Source of the DNA: Nelumbo lutea
Lineage: Eukaryota; Streptophyta; Magnoliopsida; Proteales; Nelumbonaceae
Reading direction: 5' to 3'
Assembly (NCBI GenBank): GCA_022828595.1
Contig: JAKGHH010000005.1
Span: 30,392,193-30,456,192, forward strand
Length of the DNA stretch: 64,000 bases
A model generated the notes under the pieces. It searched no databases. It was not told the origin of the DNA and was given only the letters and a program-made list of their open reading frames with translations. Each line of letters begins with the position of its first letter. The stretch's first letter is position 1. A program made the position numbers and the translations under genes. Below, piece after piece: positions 45,200-55,374 of the stretch.

Positions 45200-46340
45200 A
45201 TGAATAAGATGATTTTGGGATAAGTAGATTGGACTTCGCCTCAAAAATCTGAAATTATAGCCCCCTCCTAGTCTATTACTAGTAGCCCCCCTATAAACCG
45301 CATCCTACCCATGGATTTTGCATCAATTCATGATTATGACTCATCTCACCTGTACGGTAGAGCTAAGATTTCTAAGGGTCGAGTGAACAATGAAAACCCC
45401 GAAGATTTTTGTGTATCCTAGTCATGGCATACGTATGGAAGTAGGCCATGTTATGGTCACCAGATTTTGGTGCCAATACAACTCTTCTTTGAGTAACCAA
45501 TCTTCTAGCTCCTTCCTCCTCTAAAGCTTGGTTTGAAGGATTGAGTGAGTGGAGGTTTGACAAATGAGCTTCAATCTTCTTAATATGACTATAGGTGTTG
45601 CCATTTATCGAGTTAGTCTAGCGAGCAAGAGCTTTCACATTGGACTTGCATTTGGAAAGGGAGTCCCCATTGTTCTCTGCCCATTTCAGCAACATAACCT
45701 TGCGCTTTAGTCTAGAAGGGCTCAAACTCTGACAAACGAGTTGCATCGTTGAGAGAGACAAGTAGACAAGAGGATAGGAATGTGGTCACTGCCAATGTAC
45801 GAGAGGTGCATGATGTGGGCACCTGGAAGAGAGCACTCTAGTCATGGGTACATAAAGCTCTGTCTAGTCTTTCATGGACCAAGAATTGGGTAGACCATTT
45901 ATTACTCAGGTGTAAGATGACCCAGAATAACCCAAATCCAATAGTCTATAATCATGCATGAAGTCCCTAGACAAAGCGAGTATGAGCCTCGGTGACCTTG
46001 TGACCTCCAACTTTATCTTCTAAAGAATAGATAGCATTAAGGTCCCCAATGAGTAACCAGGGGGTCAAGCAATTTCTGCCAAGATTCTTGATAGTGGATG
46101 ATAACTTCTTAGCTTTTGGGCTCATCAGAATACAACCACCGTATTTTTGGGCTTGTGGGTCCTAGCTTAAAATTGGCCCATCACAAAATTGGGGGGATTT
46201 GTTCTGCTTTGAAAACAGAATTGGAGTCACATCTATCGCCATGGTAGTTGTATTTGAAATCACTCCGACATTAACGCAAGGTACCTTGATCTTTGGCGCA
46301 CTAGCTGGTGAGGAACTCTAACAGTTGTCGTCCCTCTCTG
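45200..46340 (-). pseudogene. LINE-2 ORF2 endonuclease region
   Basis: Broken minus-strand frames give YGGCILMSPKAKKLSSTIK (about 46130), LIGDLNAIYSLEDKVGGHKV (about 46050) and SYIGSDHIPILLST (about 45790). These are the recognisable positions of an apurinic-endonuclease-type LINE domain, including GDLN and the SDH motif. Frames shift between them and stops are common. Confidence 0.75.
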
Positions 46341-46356
46341 GATCAATCATTGGCAC

Positions 46357-46530
46357 CATGGTTTTTAAAACCGGACTGGAAAAATTAGTAATCATTCAAC
46401 CCTCGGGTCTGGTTATACTATAAACCGATAAATCCTTAAAACCCATTGAAAAAGTCAGAAAAACACTGACCCAGACAGTCAAACCGCTAAACCGTTCGGC
46501 CCTGGCAGCGGTTCACGGGTTACCAATTTT
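46357..46530. mobile_element. Truncated copy of the GGTTTTNAAAACC MITE
   Basis: CATGGTTTTTAAAACCGGAC at 46357 matches the left end of 44709-44997, and CAAACCGCTAAACCGTTCGG-type words follow. No right terminus is found before the inverted repeat at 46561. Confidence 0.5.
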
Positions 46531-46676
46531 ATTTTCCCTAGTTTAAAAAAAGGATAAAATACAAAAACCTCCCTTGAATGTTTTGACAATCATAAAAACT
46601 TCTCCTAAACTTTCACTTTAGCAAAAACCTCCCCTAAATTTTTAAATAATTCAACAAAAATTTCCACATGGCCGCT

Positions 46677-47273
46677 CGTTCTCCTCATTTGTCGATGACA
46701 CTTCGGTCATCACCATCGAAATCAGTGTCCCCTTCACTGGCCACAAGATCGACCCACCCACCCGCACTGTCGAAACCACCCCAAAGGTACTCCTTAGTTT
46801 TTTCAGAGACATGGCTGTCATGCACCGTATGGAGATTGTTGCGGACTCGCTCTACAAGGCTAAGCTCATCCACGGTTTCTATCATCTCTACGATGGCCAA
46901 GAAGCCATCTCCATTGGAATGGAATCTGCCATCACGAAGCCATCACGAAGAAGGACTGCACCATCATCGCTTACCAGGATCACTGTATTTTCCTCGATCG
47001 AGGCGGGACCCTTCTCGAGTCCTTTGCGAACTGATGGGTCGTCAAGTTGGTTGCTCTAAGGGAAAGGGAGAATCCATGCATTTCTACAAGGACTCTAGCT
47101 TTTATGGTGTGCATGGAGTTGTTGGTGCAGAAGTACTCCAAAGATAATACTATCACGTTCTCTATGTACGATGATGGTGCAGCCAATCAAGTCCAGTTGT
47201 TTGAAGCACTCCATATGGTAGCTCTTTTGGATCTGCCAGCAATTTTGGTCTGTGAGAACAACCACTGTAAGTG
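46677..47273 (+). pseudogene. Pyruvate dehydrogenase E1-alpha fragment
   Basis: The intact enzyme is the thiamine-diphosphate-dependent alpha subunit of the mitochondrial pyruvate dehydrogenase complex. Here the plus strand reads [38 protein letters not shown] and [18 protein letters not shown]. After a frameshift near 46937 come [20 protein letters not shown] and [10 protein letters not shown] deletion of about 34 bp at 47125 removes the PLGCGLAFA segment. Next comes [20 protein letters not shown] (thiamine-binding GDGAAN, G replaced by D), ending in LPAILVCENNH. The transit peptide and C-terminal half are missing. The match ends at CACTGTAAGTG, which looks like an exon end with a splice donor, so the source was genomic DNA. 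Confidence 0.92.
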
Positions 47274-47356
47274 AATGAGATAAAGAAGTAATACAATTTT
47301 ACCTTGGTTGAAAATTGAAACTTTTCTTTCATTGGTGGTTGTTATGCCGACGGCGG

Positions 47357-47990
47357 TTACTGACCTCCTCCCTTTGAGAATACACAAACATCATCAATAC
47401 GAAGATCATTGTCAAACGAAGCCTGCAGTTCATGCCGACAAACTGGGCAAGAATTGTGAATTTGCAACCAGGGAACAATGCAGTCACAATGGTAAACATG
47501 CTTACACGACATCTCCCTAACTTCCTCACTAATCTTAAACTCCTCCTTACAAACTAGACAATGCGAATCACCTTTCAAATGGGTCTATGTGATTTTCACT
47601 TTCAGCATGGCATCAATGGCTAAAGTAGGTGCTGGAGGCGAACTTGATCGGTCATTCTAGGTCAATTCCTCAATCAGCTCATTCAGCCCTGGCCCGACAA
47701 AGTAATCTCTAGGGTCAACAGTCTGTGGCAACAGATTTTCTGGTGGGGACATGGTTTCGGTCGGATGAGGAAAGTTAGTGGGTTAGACTATAATCAAATG
47801 TCTGGGCTGGTCTTGAAGTTCAGCCTTCAGTTCCAAGCGAAATCTCCCGTCGAAATCATGAACAAGCTGACAAATTGGGGGGGGGGGGGGGTCAAGCATG
47901 AGAGACAAGGCTTCCGGTAACCGGGCCTTAGGAGAGGAATCGAGACCAGTGAGGTCAAGAACAAACCTGGGCCTAACCACGTCAAGCTCA
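47357..47990 (-). pseudogene. RING-H2 E3 ubiquitin ligase fragment
   Basis: The minus frame 47578-47357 has a complete RING-H2 pattern: C-x2-C in HCLVCKEEF, C-x-H-x2-H-x2-C in SCKHVYHCDC, and CPVC at the end. Upstream, in other frames, SSPPAPTLAIDAMLKVKIT and DYFVGPGLNELIEELT (about 47690-47590) and VRPRFVLDLTGLDSSPKARL (about 47975) match the region before the RING in plant cytosolic RING proteins with an N-terminal zinc ribbon. Stops and shifts (the TAG in ELT*NDR, the stop after PRHLIIV) break the frame, and the N-terminal zinc ribbon is not found. A G-run (47879-47891) and a T-run (48028-48049) lie upstream. The ends of homology fall inside the inverted repeats. Confidence 0.85.
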
Positions 47991-48548
47991 TGGAGGAATT
48001 GGTCGAAATGTCAAGGGCAGAAAATCTTTTTTTTTTTTTTTTTTTTTCTGGGTTTATGGGTTTGTGTTTGTTTGTGGAGAGAACACAATGAAGAGAGATT
48101 AATAGAGACAAGGCATACGTGTATAAAGATCCGAAAGGAAGAGAGAAAGGAATGGCTTTTGGAGTTGCAGAAAGCGATTCTTTATTCCTCACCGATCTGC
48201 CTTGCTGTTTGACGCTCCATCTTCGATCTCCTCTAACTAAAGGAAAGGATGAGTGAAGAACGATGCAAAGCCTTCTGAAAGCCCTTCTGTCCTTCTGTCG
48301 ACGTATGAGAGAGGAAAAGAGGATAACATGTCGATAAGGTATTTTAGTAAAAATAGATGCAAACTAATTTGGAAAGGGTTAAAATAGGTATTGTGAAAAT
48401 TCACCGATTTAACATTTTCGGTCTTTGTCATTGACGAGGGACTTTTTGTCAAATTCATTAAAAATCTAGGAGAGGTTTTTGCTAAAGTGAAACTTTAAGG
48501 GATATTTTATGATTATCAGAAACCTCTAGGGAAGTTTTCGTGAAAACA

Positions 48549-49160
48549 AAAATAAAATGACCCCATATATCCCACCTCTTACGAATGTTTAGTGTTAGAA
48601 CGACCCCCATTTTCGTTCTAACCCTTTCCTCCTCTCAGCCCTCACACCCAACTGACCACCTGCGGCGGCCACGACCTACGGCGACCGGCGATGGTGGTGA
48701 ACTTAATCTACGGAGGCCAGCGTAGACTTTGCAGCAGGTCCAGTAGTAACCTCTAAGGTCTTAGTCTACTCTATTTATCAACGACTTGCAGCGGCGGGCG
48801 GGGTTTCTAACATGCTGCGGCAGTAACAGTTGCAGCGGCACTGGAGGTCGGAAGCGGAAGTAATAGTTGCAGCGGCAATCACCTGCGACCAAGCCCGAGC
48901 CCACCGGTGGCGATTTTTGTGAGTTTAACACTGTCACACCACCATTACCGGCAGTGAAACAGTGAAGGACCTGAAGGTATAAAATGCTTACTTATTTGAA
49001 TTTTTTGTGAGTTTAATTGATTCTTTGAATTTTTTTGCTTAATTCTTTGTTTAATTAATCTTGCTTAGTTTTTTTATTTTTTATTTTTTTTGAATTCTTT
49101 GCTTAATTAGTTACAGAGGGTTTGTCAAAGAATGATGATGGTGATCTCAAAGAATGATAA
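48549..49160. other. GC-richer intergenic segment, no gene recognised
   Basis: 48655-48960 stands out by words such as GCGGCGGCCACGACC, TTGCAGCGGCA (three times) and CCGGCGATGGTGG. It might be a decayed leader or first exon, but no frame is convincing. Confidence 0.35.
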
Positions 49161-49600
49161 AATCCCTTTTTCTTTGGATTTTTTTTTGTATTTTCTGCAA
49201 ACATATGACTGAACACATATCACTAAAACATTCTATTTTCTTTTTTCATGTTTTTTTTTTCTGTATTTTCTGTGTTTTCTGTATTTGTTTGCAATTTTCT
49301 GTGTTTTTTTCTGTATTTCTTAGAATTTTTTATTTGTGCATTTTTGTATTTTCTATGTGTTATGTACATTATTACTTTGTATTTAGATAGTTTTATTTTT
49401 CTGTATTTTTTTGTGTTTTTTTCTGTATTTTAGAAATTTTCTGTATTTTTTTAATTTTTTGTGTTTTTTTTTTGTATTTTTTGTATTTTCTATCTGTTCT
49501 GTATTTTATTATTTTTGTATTTAGATAGTTTTATTTTCTGTATTTTTTATGTATTTTATTTAATTTTATGTTATTTTTATGTATTGTATTTAGATAGTTT
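49160..49600. repeat. T-rich low-complexity tract
   Basis: Over about 430 bp the plus strand is built from TTTTCTGTATTTTTTGTGTT-type words, with occasional ATTTAGATAGTTTTATTTT. The phenylalanine-rich open frames here are artefacts. Confidence 0.8.
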
Positions 49601-49609
49601 TGTTTGATA

Positions 49610-49919
49610 ATGCTGAGATCATTTTCAAATAATTGTGGGCTTTTGCCACATTAAGTGTTTAGATCAAAATGCGATAGACACAAACCCTATAAGAGTCCTT
49701 GTGCTAGTCGGTAATGGAATTAGGATTTTTCAATTTCCAGGCATGGCAACGCATTTCCTTAAGGCTTGCAACTTTGATCTGTTTGTCTATCAACACTCTG
49801 ATAATCATACAGGCCTTCCAATCCATTGGGTCCATAATATCCTCTTCACTGGCTTGCAGTAGAGTTTGATCCTTAGATGGAAGTAAAATAGAGAACCTAC
49901 AAAAGATCTCTTCTTCCAT

Positions 49920-49957
<38 letters not shown>

Positions 49958-50029
49958 GCTTAGAAAGCATTTTATGTCAAACATTTCAAACTCTAAAAGG
50001 TATTAGCATGCATCGGGGTTGGTGTCTTG
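49610..50029. other. Intergenic DNA with GT/GA microsatellite
   Basis: A GT run followed by a GA run occupies about 49920-49956. The minus frame above it (49918-49704, starting MEEEIFCRFSILLPSKDQTL) is open for about 70 codons and looks somewhat protein-like, but I recognise no family; a LINE or gag fragment is possible. Confidence 0.4.
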
Positions 50030-51180
50030 GTGGGAGTTGAGTCCGTGTTAGTGCACCTGGACGCATGAACCCACCAATCACGTTCGACCACGTTGTCTAG
50101 GGGAACGAAGCATAATGCTAATGGTGTTAACATGGGTTTGGTGGTTCAACCAGACTATTAGAAGAAAGCTAACGTATATGACACAACATACTTAATATTT
50201 ATCTCATGTATTTGTGTTGATCCCAAACTCTGTATTGTGTGATAAGCTCGACACATTACCTATTGTTTTAGATGTCTGTTGTAACTACAACATTCTTTCT
50301 ACTATAAATACTTGCTGGTTGTATGGTTGATAATCCATCGAACCAGATTTCAACCACGTTTGTGTTTGCTTTCTTTAACTTGGTATCAGAGACATTTATA
50401 CTCATGGCTTCTGTCAACCAGTTTGCCTCAATCTTTGTGTCCCAGACCTCCACTCAACATTCTTCCTTGACAGGGAACTCTACCTCTGTTCCTCAACTCC
50501 CCAACAATATACACTACTTACCTATCAGGTTAACCATTGAAAATTACATGTTGTGGAGGGCACAATTTATTCCCATTTTCTACACTCATAAGTTGATGGG
50601 AATAGTAGATGGGTTAGTTCTTGTACCACCAAAGCAAATCCCGGATCCCAACAATAATGAAGAGATTATTCCCAACCCTGCTTACGAAGCATGGTTCTAG
50701 TTGGATCAACTTGTGCTTAGCTGGCTGATTTCCTCATTAACAGTTGAAAACAACCCTATTGAAGTATAGAACTACTTGAGATTAGATGCAAAACTAGAAA
50801 ACAAACAAGAGAAGATTAAGAGGATGAGAGAGAGAGAGAGTTGGTGGCAATGAGAGTTAGAGAGTGAGAGGTTCGAACTAAACCTTCCTCCAACACTCTA
50901 AAACATTTTATTAAGTTAATCTTTGAATTATTACAGAGAGACCCTTGGGTGGGCAAGAAATTACAAAAAATAGAGTATATAAGAGTATGGGCCCAGAATA
51001 AGGCCCATTACAGAGGAAAACATAAACATAACATAGAATGACAGCCTATGGGCCATTCGGCCCATCTCCTCTACACTCCCCCTCAAGTTGAGCATAGATG
51101 TTAATCATGCCCAGCTTGCCAGTGTCATGTTGAAGCCTTGCCTTGGAAATACCCTTGGTGAGGAAATTCGCCAATTGTCC

Positions 51181-52560
51181 TTAAGAATTGATGAATGGAA
51201 GACACACTTCACCAGAGACTCTTTCTCGAATAAAGTGTCTATCAACCTCAATATGTTTGGTTCTATCATGTTGTACTGGGTTGTGAGCAATCCCAAGTTT
51301 TTCCATTAAGGACTTTAGCCACAACAATTCAAAGACTTCATGTGCCATGGCTCTATACTCTGCTTCTGCGGAGGATCGGGCCACAACTGATTGTTTCTTA
51401 CTCCTCCGAGAGACAACGTTACCAGCCACCAGACTGTAATACCCTGAAGTAGATCTTCAATCATCAATATTTCCAGCCCAATCAACATCAGTATAGGCTT
51501 CAAGTTTCAGATGACAATGCTTGGTAAATAGAATTCCTTTTCCTGGAGAGCCTTTCAGATAGTACAAAATTCATTATGCTACTGCCATATGAGTATCTCT
51601 AGGAGCATGCATGAACTGGCTAATACAACTGGCAGCATACGTAATATTTGGCCGAGTCATGCACAGGTACAAGAGTTTCCCAAGAAATCCCTGAAAGACC
51701 CCTTTGTCTTCCAACAATATTCCATCCGAAGTTGAAAGTTTGTGACTCGAATCAATGGGAGTTGCAGCTGGTCTAGCACCCATTTTTCTAGTTTCAGACA
51801 ACAAATCATGGACATATTTCCTCTGGGAAATAAGAATCCCATCCTTTGATCTAGCAACTTCTATGCCAAGGAAGTATCTCAACTCCCCCAGATCCTTAAT
51901 CTCAAATTCTGTACGGAGGAAAGACTCAAGGGCCCGAATGCTTGAGGCATCATCACCAGTCACTATAATGTCATCAACATACACAATGAGATACACTGCT
52001 AGAGATCCATTTTTCTTCACAAAGAGAGTATGATCTGACTGTGTCTGAACATAGCCTAATTTAACAAGTGCAACTCTAAATTTCTCAAACCAGGCTCTAG
52101 GAGACTGTTTGAGGCCATAAAATGATTTCTTCAATTTGCATACCTTTCCTTGCATATCTTTCTCATACATTCTGGAGGGAGACACATGTAGACCTCCTCA
52201 TGTAAGTCACTATTCAGAAATGCATTCTTTACATCCAATTGATAAAGAGGCCAATCAAAGTGAGCTGCCAGAGATAAGAAAACCCTCATAGATGTCATCT
52301 TGACAACAGGGGCAAAAGTCTCCAGGTAGTCAATCCCATATGTCTGTGTGTAGCCTTTTGCAACAAGTCAGGCCTTGTACCTCTCAATACTCCCATTAGC
52401 CCCGCATTTAATGGTAAAGACCCACTTGCACCAACTGGATCCTTCCCTTCAGGCAAATCCACCACCTCCCAAGTATCATTTTTGTGTAGAGCATCCATTT
52501 CAGACTTCATGGCATCTCTCTATTCTGGAATCCCAAGAGCTTTTGACACAGACCTAGGAA
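51181..52560 (-). pseudogene. Copia-2 reverse transcriptase and RNase H
   Basis: RT begins near 52557 with ALGIPE, a stop in place of Trp, then DAMKSEMDALHKNDTWEVVD. A frameshift after EGKDPVG is followed by broken sequence to 52185. The long segment 52185-51574 then reads KLKKSFYGLKQSPRAWFEKF, LIVYVDDIIVTGDDASSIRA with the intact YVDD motif, DLGELRYFLGIEVARSKDGI and LLYLCMTRPNITYAASCISQ. RNase H (51429-51181) reads SKKQSVVARSSAEAEYRAMA and LLWLKSLMEKLGI, then ends at a stop. Individual domains are well kept, so decay is recent. Confidence 0.93.
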
Positions 52561-52933
52561 TGGGGTTAGCAGCAACTGAAGAGAGGTAGGCAAAGTATGA
52601 AGGAGAAAGTAGATCATAAGAAAGGTGTTTGGAAATGCAATGTGCAGTGCACTTCCGCTTTCCTTTTCTAACAGCAATGGGACATCAAGATCTGGGAAAG
52701 ATGGTTCCATAGAGGCTGAAGTAGTACCTGTTATATCATTTGTGATTGGGAATGTATGAGCCTCATCTGTTGTAAGGGAAACAACTTGTTCATTCCTGGA
52801 TCTTTGCCTTTGATACACTTTGGGATTATGGATAGGACAAGGAGGTAAAGAAATAGGGGCACTAGGGCAAGAGGAATGAAGTGGTTGATCATCTTTTGAT
52901 TTGTTTGGTGAGGATACAGGCTTGTCAAGTGAT

Positions 52934-53861
52934 TCAACTGGGACAGGAAGAGGAAGAGCAAATACTTGTGACAGACTCTCCCCCTGTTGACAATGCCCTT
53001 CTTGAGGAACCATAAAAAGGAGAAATCTCATCAAAGGTAACATCCATAGAGACATGTCGAGTGCCAGTCTTTGGATCAAAACAACAATAACTCTTTTGTG
53101 TGGGGGAGTAGCCAAGAAAGATGCATTTGTGGGCTTTTGGTTCAAACTTATGTCTCTGGGCACTTGGAATGTGAACATAACAGATACAACCAAACACATG
53201 AAGAGGAATCGGGAAGAGATCATTGTCTGGATGAAGAAGATTGAATGGAGATTTAAACCCTAAAACCCTAGATGGCATCTGGTTTATGAGATAGGTAGCA
53301 GTAAGAACAACATCACCCAAAAATCTTGTGGGAACATGTAAGGCAAACAAAATGCTCATTGCAACTTTAACGATGTGTTTATTTTTTCTTTCAGCAACTC
53401 CATTTTGTTCAGGGGTTCTAACACAGGAGCTTTGATGAATAACCCCCATGTCAGAGAGATACAAGGATAAACTCTTTTGCATTGTCAGATCTGAAAACCT
53501 TAATTCTGGTATCAAATTGAGTTAAAACAAGCTCATGAAATTGCCTCACAAGTCTTAGGACTTCATCACGGGATTTCATTAGGTATATCCAAGTGAATCT
53601 AGAAAAGTCATCAATAAACAAGATGAAATATCTGTAGCCCCCCATAGAAGATAAGTGATAAGGCCCCCACACATCAGAGTGCACAATACGAAAAGGGAAA
53701 GAAGATCTTTTATTGCTCACAGGGTAATTGTTTCTACAATGCTTTGACAACTGACATGACTCACAATTGAGACTGGACACACCGACTCCCTTAAACAATT
53801 CGGGAAGTAAATGACTTAAAGCAGAAAAAGGTAAATGACCCAACCGACAATGACTCAACAT
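52934..53861 (-). pseudogene. Copia-2 integrase
   Basis: Frame 53861-53451 has the HHCC-type zinc region (HCRLGHLPFSAL, CESCQLSKHC) and the first catalytic Asp in IVHSDVWGPYH, then FILFIDDFSRFTWIYLMKSR and the second Asp in FRSDNAKEF. A frameshift leads to 53515-52934 with RTPEQNGVAERKNKHIV (catalytic Glu), VLTATYLINQMPSRVLGF, VFGCICYVHIP and CIFLGYSPTQKSYCC. All three catalytic residues are present; only the frame break separates them. Confidence 0.93.
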
Positions 53862-54082
53862 AATTCGATTGCCAGACTATGAAAAAGTAGAACCAAAGGC
53901 AACATTCTTGGGATGATCAAAACATTGGCCAGGAGTGTCGAGCAAGTATATTTCATTCGCTTCATGGCCACTCCCAATCACCTTCCGAGACTCCAGGTTC
54001 TGAAACACACAGTGAGAAGGGAGAAAGGTTACACAACAATTCAATGACTTGGTCAAGCTACTTACAGATAATAAATTGATAT

Positions 54083-55374
54083 TTAATTTAGGTACATGAA
54101 GAGTGGAAGATAAGAGTAAGGAATTTGTATCTTGACAGTTCCCTTGCTAGAAATAGAGGCAAGAGAACCATCAGCTAAGGTGATTTTGTCACGACCAGGA
54201 AGCAAATCATACGAGACAAACAAAGTGGAAAGGTTGGTCATGTGATTAGAAGCACCTGAGTCTATGATCCAAGGGGTTTTAGGATTACCTGAGGTGGATG
54301 CATGGTTAGCAGAAGCTCTTATACTTGAGTGAGCAAATGCGGTGGTGGCTGAATTTCTAGAAGGGTTGGATGATGAAGTTACACCTTCAAGATGGCTTAT
54401 CATCTTTCCAAACTTCTTATACTCAGCTTTCATGGTTGCCAACTGTGCACAGGCAGACTCAACTTCTGTATCTGTACCCATGGCTGCATTTGCACTTTCT
54501 GTGTTTCTATTATCATTTTTCTTCTGGAACTGAACAGGGACAAGACTGGGATGCAATTTGCAGCACTAGTCCTTGGTGTGTTTCGGCTTCTTGCAATATT
54601 CACAGACCACCTTTTTTCCTGTGCCACTGGGAGCCCTTATAACCTCTTTGGGTTTAACCCCATATTTGCAAAATGATCATTGATGCCAACTCCTTGAACC
54701 TGTACTCGTCTTCTACTCTCTTCATTGCTGACCAAAGCATATGCTTGCGACAATGAAATACTTTCCTTGGACAAAATGTTCTGCTTTGTGATATCATATT
54801 CAGGATTTAGCCCAGTTAGGAACTCAAAGACCCTGTTCCTTTCAACTAATTTTCTGTATGTTTCAACATCATTGGGGGTATCCCATGTTACAACTTCTAT
54901 CAAATCAATCTCTTGCCATTAAAATTTCAGGGTTGAGAAGTATGCCGCAAGGGATTTCTCCCCCTGTCTTAGATTCTTCACATCACTCCTCAGTTTATAG
55001 GTTTTGGCAACATTCAATTTCTGGGAGTAGGTTTCTGCAACACTATCCCAGATTTTCTTAGCCGAGTTCATCCAAAGATAGTGTTGATTAATCTGTGGCT
55101 GCATTGAATTCACAAGCCACCCAATCACTGTGTAGTTCTCTTGCATCCAACTCTCATAAGATGGATCATCTTCTGGGGGAGCATTCTTGCTCTCATAAAC
55201 AAACCCCCATTTTCCTCTGCTACAAATATGGATTTTCATTGATTGTGACCATGCCAAGTAGTTGGTCCCATCAAGTTTAACTGTAGTTACAACCAACATA
55301 GAATTGGCTGGAGTTCCCAAAGTCTGTCCGTATTCAGCAGCATTCTTGCTTTCAAGGTCTGGGAAGTCCATCAT
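54083..55374 (-). pseudogene. Copia-2 gag and protease
   Basis: Gag starts MMDFPDLESKNAAEYGQ at 55374. It reads VKLDGTNYLAWSQSMKIHIC, WMNSAKKIWDSVAETYSQ and LRQGEKSLAAYFSTLKF to a stop at 54919. It resumes from 54903 with EVVTWDTPNDVETYRKLVER and FEFLTGLNPEYDI. A CCHC-type knuckle is partly readable (VCEYCKKPKHTKD, then a stop) near 54610. The protease segment 54556-54083 contains PWIIDSGASNHMTNLS with the active-site DSG, then LADGSLASISSKGTVKI. At least two stops separate the pieces. Confidence 0.92.

Larger units (their letters stand above)
41771..46350 (-). mobile_element. LINE-2: L1-like LINE with two later insertions
   Basis: A second minus-strand non-LTR element. In coding order it shows endonuclease pieces (about 46200-45700), RT (45190-44100 with a MITE inside), more RT and linker (44030-43100 with another insertion), zf-RVT (42980-42480) and RNase H (42488-41785). 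Frameshifts and stops are frequent, so it is old and dead. Its right end is at about 46350, where a MITE fragment begins. The left end, near 41771, has no clear poly-A tract. Confidence 0.85.
46561..48548. mobile_element. Candidate Pack-type TIR element with two gene fragments
   Basis: About 100 bp at the left (46561-46662), with CAAAAACCTCCCTTGAATG, ACTTTCACTTTAGCAAAAAC and CCTCCCCTAAATTTTTAA, recurs as a diverged reverse complement at the right (48441-48548), at roughly 75-80 percent by eye. Between the arms lie a plus-strand pyruvate dehydrogenase E1-alpha fragment and a minus-strand RING-H2 E3 fragment. Terminal inverted repeats around pieces of unrelated cellular genes are the hallmark of Pack-MULE-like elements. 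No transposase is present. I could not assign a target duplication, so the superfamily is inferred only from structure. Confidence 0.65.

Noticed and set aside
46668..47147. The 159-residue open frame starting at 46668 as a real protein
   Set aside because: It combines out-of-frame translation with the in-frame part of the E1-alpha pseudogene after a frameshift; the first 80 residues are nonsense.
52507..53223. The 238-residue minus-strand frame as a separate gene
   Set aside because: It is largely an off-frame reading of the Copia-2 integrase end and the linker before RT.
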